Below the pieces are notes generated by a model. The model saw only the letters and a list, made by a program, of their open reading frames with translations. It made no database searches and had not been told where the DNA came from. A stretch of DNA of 5,938 nt from positions 1 to 5,938 of the forward strand of contig CAAEDZ010000319.1 of assembly GCA_900754775.1 (NCBI GenBank), written 5' to 3'. Below, piece by piece: positions 4,940 to 5,938 of this stretch (positions within the stretch are counted from its first letter, which is position 1; each line of letters opens with the position of its first letter). This DNA is from Clostridia bacterium (lineage in GTDB: Bacteria > Bacillota_A > Clostridia > Christensenellales > Aristaeellaceae). The translations under genes were made by a program, and so were the position numbers.

Positions 4940-5938
4940 CGGAGAGAATCCAAACGTTGCTGAACTGGATCGTCGAGGGCGAACACAAGGCGCTGCGCGC
5001 CCCGCTGGACGAGGAAACGCTGGCAAACATCCGCGCGCAGATACAGCGCGAGGACATGCCCCTGAGCAGGCGCGCCGCGCGCAGGCTGCGGCTGCTTCTG
5101 GAAAACGAGCGCGTGCATGTGCGCGAGGATGAGCGCATCCCCGGCATCCGCACCATTCCCGAGTTTCCCGACATCTACGCCGAGGGCGAGAAGGAGCGCC
5201 TCTTCGCCGGGCATTTCATCCACGAGCAGGGCCGCGTGTGCAACATTTCCTCCGATTACGAGGGCGTTTTGCGCGAGGGCCTGCTGCCCCGCCGCGCGCG
5301 GGCGGAACAGACGCTTGCCGAGGGGCGCGGCGACAGAGACTTCCTCGAAGCCGCCATCGAGACCATCGACGCGGTGATCGCCTTTGCCGACCGCTACGCG
5401 GAGGCGCTGCCGGACGGCGAAGGGCTGAAAGAGGCCATGCGCCACGGCGCGAAGGATTTCCTCAACGCCCTGCGCATGCTGCGCATGCTGCATCTGGCGC
5501 TGTGGGCCTCGAACGTCTACCACAACACCGTGGGGCGCTTTGACCAGTACATGTGGCCGTACCTGAAGGCCGATCTGGACAGGGGCATGAGCCACGACGA
5601 GGCACTGGAACTCCTGGAGGAATTTTTCCTCACCTTCAACCGCGACAGCGACCTCTACACCGGCATGCAGCAGGGCGACAACGGCCAGAGCCTGATGCTG
5701 GGCGGCTGCGACAAAGACGGCAAGGACGCCAGCAACGACCTGACCGTCCTCTGCCTCACCGCCAGTTTGGAGATGCGCCGTATCGACCCGAAGATCAACC
5801 TGCGCGTCAATAGGGATACGCCGCTGGAAGTGTACGAATACTGCACCAAGCTCACCAAGCAGGGCCTGGGCTTCCCGCAGTACGCCAACGACGATGTGGT
5901 CATTCCCGGCCTTGTCAGGCTGGGCTACGACATCGAGG
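4936..5938 (+). CDS. Pyruvate formate-lyase-family glycyl radical enzyme (3' end outside window)
   Basis: The first 334 residues are visible; the frame is still open at the right edge. Residues 80-116 hold the N-terminal DIYAEGEKERLFAGHFIHEQ and SDYEGVLREGL segments. Residues 195-258 contain YHNTVGRFDQYMWPYLKADL and GDNGQSLMLGG. Residues 284-334 contain DPKINLRVNRDTP and LGFPQYANDDVVIPGLVRLG. These are characteristic of the (beta/alpha) barrel of glycyl radical enzymes; relatives typically have the active-site cysteine a short distance after the last motif, just outside this window. The glycyl loop (RVxGY type) is also not visible. The family cleaves C-C, C-O, C-N or C-S bonds by radical chemistry. 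The sequence does not look like true pyruvate formate-lyase, and I cannot place it with choline, glycerol/propanediol, isethionate, hydroxyproline or arylacetate enzymes. The adjacent activase, overlapping by 4 bases, is its probable partner. The start ATG at 4936 has no strong ribosome binding site, so coupling to the activase is likely. Confidence 0.93.
   Translation, partial: MTERIQTLLNWIVEGEHKALRAPLDEETLANIRAQIQREDMPLSRRAARRLRLLLENERVHVREDERIPGIRTIPEFPDIYAEGEKERLFAGHFIHEQGRVCNISSDYEGVLREGLLPRRARAEQTLAEGRGDRDFLEAAIETIDAVIAFADRYAEALPDGEGLKEAMRHGAKDFLNALRMLRMLHLALWASNVYHNTVGRFDQYMWPYLKADLDRGMSHDEALELLEEFFLTFNRDSDLYTGMQQGDNGQSLMLGGCDKDGKDASNDLTVLCLTASLEMRRIDPKINLRVNRDTPLEVYEYCTKLTKQGLGFPQYANDDVVIPGLVRLGYDIE

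Noticed and set aside
5470..5487. 9-base tandem repeat CTGCGCATG in the glycyl radical enzyme gene
   Set aside because: It is in frame, encodes a Leu-Arg-Met repeat within a helix, and is easily explained by codon use.
1..5938. CRISPR array, tRNA/rRNA genes, insertion sequences, toxin-antitoxin pair
   Set aside because: I looked for regularly spaced repeats, tRNA-like cloverleaf ends, transposase motifs and small paired genes and saw none.

Overview
The window comes from a strict anaerobe, most likely a G+C-rich member of the Clostridia (Bacillota). Three things point there. The gene set is ferredoxin-linked 2-oxoacid oxidation plus a glycyl radical enzyme. Starts are preceded by strong AGGAGG-type ribosome binding sites. 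TATAAT-like promoters stand out in short A+T-rich gaps between G+C-rich genes. The strong third-position G/C bias also creates long open frames antisense to the real genes, which I treated as shadows. The exact genus cannot be read from the sequence.

Left part (1-1335, minus strand): a tightly packed operon for a 2-oxoacid:ferredoxin oxidoreductase. Reading on the minus strand, it runs from a small two-cluster ferredoxin-type subunit, to the alpha (VorB/KorA-like) subunit, to the first 20 codons of the thiamine-diphosphate (beta) subunit, which leaves the window. The genes overlap by 4 bases (ATGA) and 1 base (TAATG). The complex would decarboxylate a 2-oxoacid to an acyl-CoA and pass the electrons to ferredoxin.

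Middle (1384-2601, minus strand): a beta-class DNA methyltransferase with its own promoter and no restriction partner in view. No terminator is visible between it and the oxidoreductase operon. The gap at 2602-2936 holds the methyltransferase promoter, the terminator of the lacI-type gene, and a good-looking plus-strand promoter with no convincing gene after it.

Right part (2937-5938): a LacI-family regulator on the minus strand, divergent from a plus-strand pair. The pair is a radical-SAM activating enzyme overlapping by ATGA with a pyruvate-formate-lyase-family glycyl radical enzyme that runs off the right edge. The 101-base divergent gap carries a near-consensus promoter for the regulator and a CpG-centred imperfect palindrome inside it, a plausible operator. 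The likely logic is substrate-controlled expression of a glycyl radical enzyme. The enzyme fits none of the well-known classes that I can recognise, and its active-site cysteine and glycyl loop lie outside the window, so its substrate is unknown. This locus is the best candidate for undescribed biology here.
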